From positions 1 through 64,000 of the forward strand of contig DAHWTK010000001.1 in the NCBI GenBank assembly GCA_027328825.1: a stretch of DNA of 64,000 nucleotides, in the 5' to 3' direction. Below the pieces are notes generated by a model. That model did not search any database. It had not been told where the DNA came from and worked only from the letters and a program-made list of their open reading frames with translations. Source of the DNA: Nitrospirota bacterium. Its GTDB lineage: Bacteria > Nitrospirota > JACRHJ01. The translations under genes and the position numbers were made by a program. Shown one piece after another: positions 9,351 through 18,514 of this stretch. The stretch's first letter is position 1. Every line of letters starts with the position of its first letter.

Positions 9351-9366
9351 TACAAGAGCCGTGCCA
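9351..9366 (-). promoter_or_regulatory. Sigma-54 promoter of the barrel-amt-permease operon
   Basis: On the minus strand the sequence reads TGGCACGGCTCTTGTA, against the consensus TGGCACR-N4-TTGCW. Spacing is exact and the only key mismatch is T for C in the -12 element. Transcription would begin about 70-75 bases before the barrel start at 9266. An IHF-like WATCAR-N4-TTR match with one mismatch (about 9409-9421) lies upstream. The remainder of the 402-base divergent gap (9267-9668) shows no gene or repeat. Confidence 0.75.
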
Positions 9367-9668
9367 TCTCCTTAAAAAAACCGCATTACAGTGATAACAT
9401 ATTGATAAATCACGGTATTATATGCCTATAATTTATGCTTAACCCTGTGTTGAGCGGTTTTTTAACTGCATAATAATATAGCTTGGCCTATCTTCTGATT
9501 AATTATTGTGCATAGTTCGCCATGCGTGTTTATAGCGGAAAAACTGCGCCCTCGTGGTATTTGTGTTATATTTTTCTAAGCCGTCCTCACTCCAGAAAAA
9601 GCCTTATTCAGTCCGCCGTTTTCTTTTAAATCTTCACATCATCTTGAAATCTGTCCGGATATAAAAAT

Positions 9669-11534
9669 ATGAAGCGCAGGCACGAGATGAACTTCGGGGC
9701 GAGAGTCCTGCCGGGGGGTGGTGTCGAATTCAGGCTCTGGGCGCCTGCGGCTGAAATGGCCGAGCTGTGCCTCCTACGCGATACGGACGGGGAATTCATA
9801 GAAATGCGGGATGCCGGCGGCGGCTGGCGTTCGGAAGTCGTCCCGGACGCGGGGCACGGGACGTTATACTGCTACAGGATAAACGGAGACCTGCTCGTGC
9901 CGGACCCGGCGTCACGATTCCAGCCGCGGGACACGTCCGGCCCAAGCGAGGTAATAGACCCGGAAGCGTTCGACTGGACGGACGTGCAATGGTGCGCAAG
10001 GCCGTGGGAAGAGGCGGTATTCTATGAACTTCACGTCGGCGCTGCGACAAGGCGGGGGACTTTCGATTCGCTCAAAGGCAGGCTGGATTATATAGCGGAC
10101 CTTGGCGCTACGGCAGTCCAGCTCATGCCCGTAAACGGTTTCCCCGGAAGCAGGAACTGGGGCTATGACGGCGTGTTTCCGTTCGCCCCGGAGAGCGCCT
10201 ACGGCCGTCCGGAAGACCTGAAATCCCTCGTATGCGAGGCCCATGCGCGCGGGCTTATGGTGTTCCTCGACGTCGTATACAACCACTTCGGGCCGAAGGA
10301 CAATTACCTGGGCTTTTATGCGCCGCAGTTCTTCACAAGCCGCCATGTCACGCCCTGGGGTGATGCTGTAAACTTTGACGGCGAAGGGAGCAAAGCCGTC
10401 AGGGAATTCTTCATAAACAACGCGCTTTACTGGCTCATCGAGTATAACTTCGACGGCCTGCGCTTTGACGCGACGGACTGGATAATCGACAATACGCGCC
10501 CGGATTTCCTAACGGAGATGGCCTCCGTGATACGCGCCCGGCTTGGATACGGAAAATACCTTGTCATCGAAAACGACGACAACCCGGTGGAATATATCAG
10601 GCGGAACGGCGGTTTTAAAGGCCGCGTGGGCGGGAAGCCCGCGCTCTATGACGCCATGTGGAACGAAGACCTGCACCATTGTCTCCACGTGCTGGCGACG
10701 GGCGAGACCGGGGGCTATTACGGGGACTATAAAAAGGAACCGGCATATTTCCTTGCCAGGAGCCTGACGGAAGGATACGCATACCAGGGGGAGTGGTCGG
10801 CGTACCGCCGGGAGAACCGTGGCGGCCCTACAATGGGGCTTTATTCGACGTCGTTTGTCGCATTCATACAAAACCACGACCAGGTAGGCAACAGGCCGAT
10901 GGGAGACCGCATCCAAAAAATCGCGAGGCCGGAGGCGGTGCGGGCGATACCGGAGATATTTCTGCTCTCGCCAGCGCCTCCCCTTATCTTCATGGGACAG
11001 GAGTACGAGTCCGAAAGCCCGTTCCCGTTTTTCTGCGACATTTCTTCGGAACTCGCGCCGCAGGTGCGGGCAGGGAGGCTTGATTATTTCTCCGAAAGGC
11101 CTATGTTCGCTGAACACTACGCCCTTGAATTAATGCCGGACCCGTTCGCTGAGGAAACATACCGGTCGGCGAAGCTCGATTTCGAGCGGCTGTCCGAGCC
11201 CGCGCACGCATGGTGGCACGGACTTTATCGAAGGCTTCTTGAAATAAGAAAAAAGGAGATAATACCAAGGATAAAGGGCGTGCGGATTGGAGATGGCACG
11301 GGTTTTTCGATGTGCGGCGAGCGGGCGTTCAGGACGTGGTGGAGGCTGGACGACGGAAACATCCTGACCCTTGCCGCAAACATAGGCGAACGGGACGCCG
11401 AATGCGAACTGCCGGCCTATCCGCCGCTTTATCAGACGGAAGGGAGCGTTATTGAAGAAGCATGTCCGGCGGATTGCCCGGAGCCGGTCTATCGGCTTCG
11501 GGCATGGACTGTCATGTGGTTCATAGGCAAATGA
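9669..11534 (+). CDS. treZ: Malto-oligosyltrehalose trehalohydrolase (GH13)
   Basis: TreZ releases trehalose from maltooligosyl-trehalose made by TreY. An N-terminal beta-sandwich (about 1-100, FRLWAPAAEMAELCL) precedes the GH13 barrel. The catalytic residues are nucleophile D267 (DGLRFDATD), acid/base E301 (LVIENDDN) and D404 (QNHDQVGN). A length of 621 residues is normal. The start is uncertain: the ATG used has a poor ribosome site, and an ATG six codons later (MNFGARV) is an alternative. The next gene begins 12 bases downstream and encodes the partner TreY, so the two work as one trehalose operon. Confidence 0.93.
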   Translation: MKRRHEMNFGARVLPGGGVEFRLWAPAAEMAELCLLRDTDGEFIEMRDAGGGWRSEVVPDAGHGTLYCYRINGDLLVPDPASRFQPRDTSGPSEVIDPEAFDWTDVQWCARPWEEAVFYELHVGAATRRGTFDSLKGRLDYIADLGATAVQLMPVNGFPGSRNWGYDGVFPFAPESAYGRPEDLKSLVCEAHARGLMVFLDVVYNHFGPKDNYLGFYAPQFFTSRHVTPWGDAVNFDGEGSKAVREFFINNALYWLIEYNFDGLRFDATDWIIDNTRPDFLTEMASVIRARLGYGKYLVIENDDNPVEYIRRNGGFKGRVGGKPALYDAMWNEDLHHCLHVLATGETGGYYGDYKKEPAYFLARSLTEGYAYQGEWSAYRRENRGGPTMGLYSTSFVAFIQNHDQVGNRPMGDRIQKIARPEAVRAIPEIFLLSPAPPLIFMGQEYESESPFPFFCDISSELAPQVRAGRLDYFSERPMFAEHYALELMPDPFAEETYRSAKLDFERLSEPAHAWWHGLYRRLLEIRKKEIIPRIKGVRIGDGTGFSMCGERAFRTWWRLDDGNILTLAANIGERDAECELPAYPPLYQTEGSVIEEACPADCPEPVYRLRAWTVMWFIGK

Positions 11535-11546
11535 CCCGGAGGCGCC

Positions 11547-14500
11547 ATGCAGGATAAGGACGGTCTTCGGAGGCTTTCATCCCTGTGCGGCATCGGCACG
11601 GAATACCGGGACATCCGGGGGAATCTTTGCCGCGTCCCGGAGGAGACACAGATATCGATCCTGGCGGAAATGGGTTATGTCATACGCTCCCCGGAAGAAC
11701 TTGAGGCCGCGATTGAAGAATGCGAAAACCGTGCGTGGCTTGACGTCCTTCAGCCTGTGCACGTATTCACGGCCTTCCGGGAAATATCCCTGCCCGTCAC
11801 GCTTCCGGGGAATATGGACGGAGTATTTCACTGGCGTCTTGAGCTTGAAGACGGCGGAGCATTCGAGGGGGATTTCAGCCCGGCTTCGTCCGGGCCGTAT
11901 GATCTCAAGCGTGTCCGGGGGGAGGATCGCCGTCGCTATAAGCTAAGAATAGCCGGCGACTCCCTCCCCGAAGGCTACCACAGGTTCTATCTCATCGGCG
12001 GCGACAACCTGAATGCCGAAAGCCTGGTAATACTGGCCCCGACGTCATGCTACATCCCCGAGGCGCTAAAAGGCGATGGCAGGGTCTGGGGGATTTCGAC
12101 GCAGCTCTACGCGCTTCGTTCTAAGCACAACTGGGGAATCGGGGACTTTACGGATTTGAAGGAGTTCACGGAATACTGGGCAGGGCAGGGCGCGGGCATG
12201 GTGGGAATAAATCCGCTGCACGCGCTTTTCCCGCAAAGGCCGGACAGGATAAGCCCCTATTCGCCGTCTTCAAGGGCTTTTTTAAATGTGATGTACATAG
12301 ACGTCGAGGCCGTGGAGGATTTCGCCGAGAGCCGCGAGGCGAAGGATTTTTATGCGTCGCCCGAATTCCAGGCGGGCCTCAGGTCCCTCCGCGAGTCAAA
12401 AGTCCTTGACCTTTCCGGAGTCTCCGCCGCCAAGCTTTCCATGCTGGAGATCCTGTACAAAAATTTCAGGGAAGGACACCTTAATACCGATGACCGGCGC
12501 GCTGAGGATTTCAGACAGTTCCAGCGTGAGAAGGGAGAATCCCTCTTCCTGCACTGCCTGTTCGAGGCGTTGGACGAAAAGCTCATGCTTGCCGACCCCG
12601 AAGCAGGCGGATGGACGGACTGGCCGGAGGAATACCAAAAACCGCATTCCGAGACGGTGAGGATATTCGCGGATGAGAATATCGGACGTATTGAGTTCTT
12701 TGAATACATGCAGTGGCAGGCGCATATGCAGCTTGAATCAGCCGGAAGGCTTTCCATGATCCTGGGGCTGGGCGTCGGGTTTTACCAGGACCTCGCCGTC
12801 GGATGCGATCCCGGCGGCTCCGAGGCGTGGATAAAACAGGATGTTCTGGCACGCGGCTTTATGGCCGGGTCGCCACCGGACGACTACAATCTCGGAGGCC
12901 AGTCATGGGGAATCCAGCCGGTAAACCCGTTTAGGCTGAGGGCTACGCTATATGCACCATTTATAGAAAACCTGCGCGCTGTCATGAAAAGCGCCGGCGC
13001 AGTACGCATAGACCACATAATGTCCTTCGACAGGCTCTTCTGGGTGCCGGAACACGGAAGCCCGCTTGAGGGCGCCTATGTTAATTATCCCTTGGAAGAC
13101 CTGCTCGGAATCCTGACCCTCGAAAGCCGGAGGAACAGGTGCATGGTTATAGGCGAGGACCTGGGTACCGTGCCGGAGCATCCGCCCCAAATTCTTAAGG
13201 AACACGGCATATTCTCCTATCGCGTATTTTACAACGAGCAGGACGATAAGGGGTTCAGACCGCCTTCGGCATATCCGGAACAGTCGGCGGTTGCGGTGAA
13301 CACGCACGACCTCCCGACGCTTATCGGATACTGGCAGGGCAGGGACTTGAGCCTCAGGAGGGAACACAGGGGATTTCCATCCGAAGAGGCGAGGGAGAGA
13401 CAGGTATTGTCCCGCTCCAAGGACAGGACGGCGATACTTGTAGCCCTTGAGAACCAGGGTCTCCTGCCGGAAGGGATAAGCACGGAAGACCCCTCGACCG
13501 TGCCTGAGATGTCGGAAGAATTAATCCTCGCCGTACACGCATACCTTGCAGGGACTCCGTCGAAAATCTTTGTCGTATCTATAGACGATGTAACCGGTGA
13601 GACGGACCAGATAAATCTGCCCGGCACGGAGGGCGTGCATAACTGGCGCCGGAGGCTCTCGGTTGATATCGACCGGCTGAAAGGCTCGGAATTCGCTGCG
13701 AGGCTTGCGTCGATGCTCCGCGGGGAGCGCGGGACAAAGCCGGCGGTGGAGAAGACCGCAAAAATCGAAGGTCTTGCGGCGGAGATACCGCGCGCTACAT
13801 ACAGGCTCCAGTTCAATTCCGGCTTCACCTTTGTTCAGGCGACAGAGATAATACCTTATCTGAACGGTCTCGGAATCAGCCACTGCTACAGTTCTCCATG
13901 CTTCAGGACAAGGAAGGGGAGCCTGCACGGCTATGACATAATAGACCACAACTCTCTGAACCCGGAAACAGGCTCATGGGAACAGTACGAACATTTCGTG
14001 GAGGAGCTTAAAAGACATGGAATGGGCCAGATAATGGACGTGGTGCCGAACCACATGGCCGTGATGGGGGACGACAACGTCTGGTGGCTCGATGTCCTGG
14101 AGAACGGCCAGGCGTCGGTCTATGCCGGGTTTTTCGACATAGACTGGCAGCCGGTGAATGCCATGCTCAAGGGCAAGATACACATCCCGGTGCTTGAAGA
14201 TCAGTATGGAAACACCCTGGAAAAGGGGGAGCTAAAGCTGGTTTTCAACGCCGGGACGGGAGAATTTTCCGTCTATTACTATAATAACCGCTTTCCCATA
14301 GACCCGATGCAATACCCGAGCGTCCTGGGGCACAGGATAGAGCTTCTGGAAAGCGTGCTGGGCCCCGGCAACCCGCTTCTGCCCGAGTTCCAGAGCCTGA
14401 TAACCTCCTTCGGGCATCTCCCGCCGCAGAGAGAGAAGAACCCGGCCCGCCTTCAGGAGAGAAACCGGGACAAAGAGATATATAAAAAACAGCTTGCCTC

Positions 14501-16727
14501 GGTTTATTCGTCGTCCCGCGAGATTGCCGCGTTCATTGACGGAAACGTCATGGAGTATCAGGGAACGCCCGACATACCTGAAAGCTTCGGCCCGCTTCAC
14601 GAGCTGCTTGAGAAACAGGCCTACCGCCTCGCATACTGGAGGGTCGCCGCGGACGAGATAAACTACCGCAGGTTCTTCGACATAAACGAACTGGCGGGGC
14701 TGAGGGCCGAGAACCCGCAGGTGTTCGAGCGAACGCACGAACTGGTGATAAAGCTTATAACCGATGGCAAGGTGCAGGGCCTTAGGGTAGACCACCCGGA
14801 CGGACTCCACGACCCGCTCGGATATTTTCTGAGACTTCAGACAAAAATTGCCGAGGCAAAGGCCGCGGCTGCCGGAGAGCCGGAGCTCGCGGACGCGCTG
14901 CTCGACGCAACCGGCGGGAAGCCTTGTTACGTCGTGGCGGAGAAGATACTGGCCGGGCACGAGCGCCTGCCGGATAACTGGCCCGTGCATGGCACGACGG
15001 GATATGATTTTACACGCATAGTGGACGGAATATTTGTAAATCAGGACTCAGTGAAAAAGTTCGACAGGGTGTATGCCAGGTTCATAGGGCATAATATGGA
15101 CTGGGAGATGCTCGCGTACGACCGCAAGAAGCTTATAATGAAGCTTTCTCTTTCATCGGAACTAAACGTCCTCGCAAGTATGCTCTCCCGCATATCCGAC
15201 TCCGATATACACACGCGCGACTTTACCTTTAACAGCCTGAGGGACGCCATAAAAGAGACCGTCGCATGTTTCCCCGTATACCGCACATACATAAGGGGAA
15301 CGGAAACCACGCCGGAAGACAGAAGACACGTGGACTGGGCCATCAACCTCGCCAGGAAAAGGACAAGGACGGCGGATATCAGCGTCTTCGGGTTTCTTCG
15401 GGAAGTTATGCTCACCGAGAGCTCAAGCGAAAATGCGGAGCAGTTCCTGAAATCCGCCGTACAGTTCGCAATGAAACTCCAGCAGTTCACAAGCCCAGTT
15501 ACAGCCAAGGGCCTGGAAGACACGGCCTTTTATATTTACAACCGCCTTGTTTCGTTAAACGAAGTAGGCGGAGATCCCTCCCGCTTCGGCGTGTCCGTCC
15601 AGGCGTTTCACCGCACTAATATCGAGAGGGGAAAGCGCTTCCCGCACTCCATGCTTTCGACATCCACGCACGACAGTAAGCGGAGCGCGGATGTCCGGAT
15701 GCGCCTTATGGCCCTGACAGAATTTCCCGGCGAGTGGCGCGGAAGGGTCCTCAAGTGGAGCCGCTTTAACGAAAAGGGAAAAAGAAAAGTTGACGAAAGG
15801 CTCGCCCCGGCAAGAAACGACGAGTATCTTTTTTACCAGACGCTGGTCGGGGCCTGGCCGGCCTGCGATGTATCCAAAAAAACCGGCCAGGAGTTTGAGG
15901 AAAAGATGTGCGCCTATATGATAAAGGCGGCACGCGAGGCCAAGGTGCATATGAGCTGGATAAACCCGAACCCGGAATACGAGGGTGCGCTGGTGGATTT
16001 CGTGCGGTACTGTCTTGACCGCCAGAGAAAGAACATATTCATGGAAGACTTCGTGTCGTTCCAGAAGAAAATTTCCAGGACAGGGATGTACAACAGTCTG
16101 TCGCAGACGCTTCTGAAGCTTACATCTCCCGGTGTCCCGGACATATATCAGGGAGACGAGATATGGAATTATAACCTTGTAGACCCCGACAACAGAAGGC
16201 CGGTGGACTATGCCGCCAGGACTGCGATGCTGGACGGCATAAGGAGAAATTTCAGCGAACCGGGCAATACGGTGTCAGCGCTGGCCGAGATGATGGCGAA
16301 CATGGAAGACGGCAGGATAAAGATGTACATCATTTGGAAAACGCTCTCGCTGAGGCACGATAACGAGAGGCTTTTCAGGGAAGGGGATTACCGCAACCTG
16401 AGCGTGGAAGGCCCGCGCGCGGCCCATGTCTGCGCATTCGCCAGGGTTCTTGGAAAAGGCCCGTCTGAAACCTCGCTCGTCGTTATCGCGCCTAGGCTGT
16501 ATGGCGCGCTTGCGGAAATCCACGAGCCGGCAGACCGTCCTCCGTTCCCAATCGGCGCTGCCGTCTGGGCGGGGACGTCGGTCGAGGCGCCCGCTGATGC
16601 GAACAAGAGATACAAAAATATTTTCACCGGCGAAACGTCGGATACGTTCGGGCGGGACGGCAAGTCCTGGATAGCCCTCGAAGACGCGCTTTGCAATTTT
16701 CCGGTAGCGTTGCTAATACCCGATTAG
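11547..16727 (+). CDS. malQ-treY: Fused 4-alpha-glucanotransferase / malto-oligosyltrehalose synthase
   Basis: One 1726-residue protein joins two enzymes. Residues about 1-725 are a GH77 amylomaltase (MalQ), with nucleophile D489 (VRIDHIMSFDRLFWVP), acid/base E537 (VIGEDLG) and D588 (NTHDLPTLIGYW). After a short linker, residues about 748-1726 are GH13 TreY, beginning ATYRLQFNSGFTF. It has LRVDHPDGLHDP (nucleophile), VVAEKIL (acid/base) and STSTHDSKRSADVR. MalQ lengthens and shortens maltodextrins and releases glucose; TreY turns the reducing end into a trehalosyl unit for TreZ. I see no frameshift or internal stop; the fusion is one reading frame. The stop overlaps that of the converging DUF72 gene. 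Confidence 0.93.
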   Translation: MQDKDGLRRLSSLCGIGTEYRDIRGNLCRVPEETQISILAEMGYVIRSPEELEAAIEECENRAWLDVLQPVHVFTAFREISLPVTLPGNMDGVFHWRLELEDGGAFEGDFSPASSGPYDLKRVRGEDRRRYKLRIAGDSLPEGYHRFYLIGGDNLNAESLVILAPTSCYIPEALKGDGRVWGISTQLYALRSKHNWGIGDFTDLKEFTEYWAGQGAGMVGINPLHALFPQRPDRISPYSPSSRAFLNVMYIDVEAVEDFAESREAKDFYASPEFQAGLRSLRESKVLDLSGVSAAKLSMLEILYKNFREGHLNTDDRRAEDFRQFQREKGESLFLHCLFEALDEKLMLADPEAGGWTDWPEEYQKPHSETVRIFADENIGRIEFFEYMQWQAHMQLESAGRLSMILGLGVGFYQDLAVGCDPGGSEAWIKQDVLARGFMAGSPPDDYNLGGQSWGIQPVNPFRLRATLYAPFIENLRAVMKSAGAVRIDHIMSFDRLFWVPEHGSPLEGAYVNYPLEDLLGILTLESRRNRCMVIGEDLGTVPEHPPQILKEHGIFSYRVFYNEQDDKGFRPPSAYPEQSAVAVNTHDLPTLIGYWQGRDLSLRREHRGFPSEEARERQVLSRSKDRTAILVALENQGLLPEGISTEDPSTVPEMSEELILAVHAYLAGTPSKIFVVSIDDVTGETDQINLPGTEGVHNWRRRLSVDIDRLKGSEFAARLASMLRGERGTKPAVEKTAKIEGLAAEIPRATYRLQFNSGFTFVQATEIIPYLNGLGISHCYSSPCFRTRKGSLHGYDIIDHNSLNPETGSWEQYEHFVEELKRHGMGQIMDVVPNHMAVMGDDNVWWLDVLENGQASVYAGFFDIDWQPVNAMLKGKIHIPVLEDQYGNTLEKGELKLVFNAGTGEFSVYYYNNRFPIDPMQYPSVLGHRIELLESVLGPGNPLLPEFQSLITSFGHLPPQREKNPARLQERNRDKEIYKKQLASVYSSSREIAAFIDGNVMEYQGTPDIPESFGPLHELLEKQAYRLAYWRVAADEINYRRFFDINELAGLRAENPQVFERTHELVIKLITDGKVQGLRVDHPDGLHDPLGYFLRLQTKIAEAKAAAAGEPELADALLDATGGKPCYVVAEKILAGHERLPDNWPVHGTTGYDFTRIVDGIFVNQDSVKKFDRVYARFIGHNMDWEMLAYDRKKLIMKLSLSSELNVLASMLSRISDSDIHTRDFTFNSLRDAIKETVACFPVYRTYIRGTETTPEDRRHVDWAINLARKRTRTADISVFGFLREVMLTESSSENAEQFLKSAVQFAMKLQQFTSPVTAKGLEDTAFYIYNRLVSLNEVGGDPSRFGVSVQAFHRTNIERGKRFPHSMLSTSTHDSKRSADVRMRLMALTEFPGEWRGRVLKWSRFNEKGKRKVDERLAPARNDEYLFYQTLVGAWPACDVSKKTGQEFEEKMCAYMIKAAREAKVHMSWINPNPEYEGALVDFVRYCLDRQRKNIFMEDFVSFQKKISRTGMYNSLSQTLLKLTSPGVPDIYQGDEIWNYNLVDPDNRRPVDYAARTAMLDGIRRNFSEPGNTVSALAEMMANMEDGRIKMYIIWKTLSLRHDNERLFREGDYRNLSVEGPRAAHVCAFARVLGKGPSETSLVVIAPRLYGALAEIHEPADRPPFPIGAAVWAGTSVEAPADANKRYKNIFTGETSDTFGRDGKSWIALEDALCNFPVALLIPD

Positions 16728-17485
16728 CCTGCCCGCATCGTCATGCTGCGCGCTTTTTTTTCTGCGCCTTCGATTAAACCTCTCAGCGTAAGCGCGTTCA
16801 GTGCGGCATAGCCCGCGTAATCATTGTCGAAATAGCAGAAGACCCGTCGCTCTTCGCGCACATATTTCCTGAAGGCCGACGAAAGCTCGTTTAAAAAACT
16901 GTCGGGATACGAGCCGGAATATTTACCGACAGGCCCGTGCAGCCGGAAATAGACAATGTCCGACGTGATCTCGCGCGGGGTGAAGTAACCATTGAAATCG
17001 TAGATACAGAATGTCATTTTGTTATCCGAAAGGATTTTATAGGTCTCGTCTCTTATCCAGCTTCGGTTCCTGAACTCAAAGACGTATCTGAAGCCTTCGG
17101 GAAGGACGGAGATAAACTCTTTAAGCTTCCCGGCGTCGAATTCAAGCCCCGGCGGCGTCTGGAAGAGCGCCGGGCCGAGCTTCGCGCCGAGCGCGCCCAT
17201 TCTTTTTAAAAATGTCTTTACGGGCTCGTTGCAGTCCTTAAGCCTTTTTATGTGAGTTATGAAGCGGCTGGCCTTCACGGCGAAAATGAAACCGTCCGGA
17301 GAGTTTTCACGCCAGGACAGGACGCTTTTCTCGGACGGCAGGCGATAGAACGGGTTGTTCAGTTCTACCGTGCGGAAAACGCGGGCGTAATATTCGAGCA
17401 TCTCCCGGTCTTTTATGTCGCGCGGGTAAAACGGGCCTTTCCAGTGGCTGTAATTCCAACCCGAAGTCCCGACGAAAATATTCAT
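16724..17485 (-). CDS. DUF72 (YecE-like) family protein
   Basis: DUF72 proteins form a TIM-barrel-like family of unknown function. Typical motifs are VGTSGWNYSHWKGPFYP at the N-terminus, TVELNNPFYRLPS near residue 40, ALFQTPPGLEFD, FEFRNRSW and YFRLHGPVGKYSGSY. The length of 253 residues is usual. The ATG overlaps the GAPDH stop by four bases (ATGA), so it is co-translated with GAPDH. Its stop codon overlaps that of malQ-treY on the other strand. No function can be deduced. Confidence 0.88.
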   Translation of the reverse strand: MNIFVGTSGWNYSHWKGPFYPRDIKDREMLEYYARVFRTVELNNPFYRLPSEKSVLSWRENSPDGFIFAVKASRFITHIKRLKDCNEPVKTFLKRMGALGAKLGPALFQTPPGLEFDAGKLKEFISVLPEGFRYVFEFRNRSWIRDETYKILSDNKMTFCIYDFNGYFTPREITSDIVYFRLHGPVGKYSGSYPDSFLNELSSAFRKYVREERRVFCYFDNDYAGYAALNALTLRGLIEGAEKKARSMTMRAG

Positions 17486-18504
17486 GCCGCCTGTCTAAGC
17501 TCTTCCGCCTCCACGCCCAGCATACGCGCGGCCTCTCTTGCCATCTGGCATGAATAACCCCACTCGTTGTCGTACCAGCTCATTACCTTGAGCAGGTCTC
17601 CATCCACCACCTGCGTCATGGAGAGGTCTATTATGGATGCCCTGCTGTCTTTTATAATATCGGATGAGACTATCGGGTCCTCGGATACGCCGAGCACGCC
17701 ACGGTACCTGTCGGTCTGCGCTTCTTCGATGAAGACGCTGTTGACCTCTTCCCTCGTTGCCGATCTTTCGAGGATGAAGGTTATGTCGGATATGGAGCCT
17801 ACGGGAACCGGCGCGCGGACAGCCTGGCCGTCGAATTTTCCCGCGTACTGGGGCAGGGCCTTTATGGTGGCCTTAGCCGCGCCGGTAGAAGTCGGCACCA
17901 GGTTCGCGGCACCGGCGCGCCCGCGCGTGAACCTCTTGTTCGCACCGTCCACGATAGACTGCGACGCCGTGTACGCATGCAGCGTCGTCATAATGGCTTT
18001 CCTCATCCCGAAGCGCCTGCCGATAATTTCGACTACTGGAGTAATGCAGTTCGTTGTGCAGCTCGCGCACGAGATTACCTGCGGGTTTCCTTCCGGCTGG
18101 TTTACCCCGTGTACTACTGCCAGGACTTCATCACTCTTCGACGGTGCGGAGAGTATCACGTGCCTTGCACCGGCCCGGACGTGTTTTTCCAGGTCTTCCT
18201 TTTTCGTGAATGCTCCGGTGCATTCAAATACCAGGTCGACTCCCATCTCGCCCCACGGGAGCATCGAAGGGTCTTTCTCGGAGAGAAGCCGGATATCCCT
18301 GCCGTCAACTACTATCGAGTTGCCCCGCAGCTCTATTTTTTTATCGTAACGTCCGTATACGGTGTCGTATTTCAGCATGTACGCTATGTTTTCGGCAGGC
18401 ACGAGGTCGTTTATCGCCGCGAGTTCAAGTCCCGGCGTATTCTGGATTATCTTGAAAGTCGACCGGCCTATTCGCCCCATCCCGTTTATCGCCACCCTTG
18501 CCAT
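17482..18504 (-). CDS. gap: Glyceraldehyde-3-phosphate dehydrogenase, type I
   Basis: This enzyme oxidises glyceraldehyde 3-phosphate to 1,3-bisphosphoglycerate with NAD(P). It has the Rossmann start VAINGMGRIGRS, catalytic C149 in SCASCTTNC and H176 in TTLHAYT. An aspartate in INDL (D33) favours NAD. The C-terminal WYDNEWGYS is diagnostic, and 340 residues is normal. It lies ten bases after a 2-hydroxyacid dehydrogenase gene and overlaps DUF72. It is not next to pgk or tpi, so it may be an accessory copy; whether another gap gene exists cannot be seen here. Confidence 0.95.
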   Translation of the reverse strand: MARVAINGMGRIGRSTFKIIQNTPGLELAAINDLVPAENIAYMLKYDTVYGRYDKKIELRGNSIVVDGRDIRLLSEKDPSMLPWGEMGVDLVFECTGAFTKKEDLEKHVRAGARHVILSAPSKSDEVLAVVHGVNQPEGNPQVISCASCTTNCITPVVEIIGRRFGMRKAIMTTLHAYTASQSIVDGANKRFTRGRAGAANLVPTSTGAAKATIKALPQYAGKFDGQAVRAPVPVGSISDITFILERSATREEVNSVFIEEAQTDRYRGVLGVSEDPIVSSDIIKDSRASIIDLSMTQVVDGDLLKVMSWYDNEWGYSCQMAREAARMLGVEAEELRQAA

Positions 18505-18514
18505 AATATCCTCC

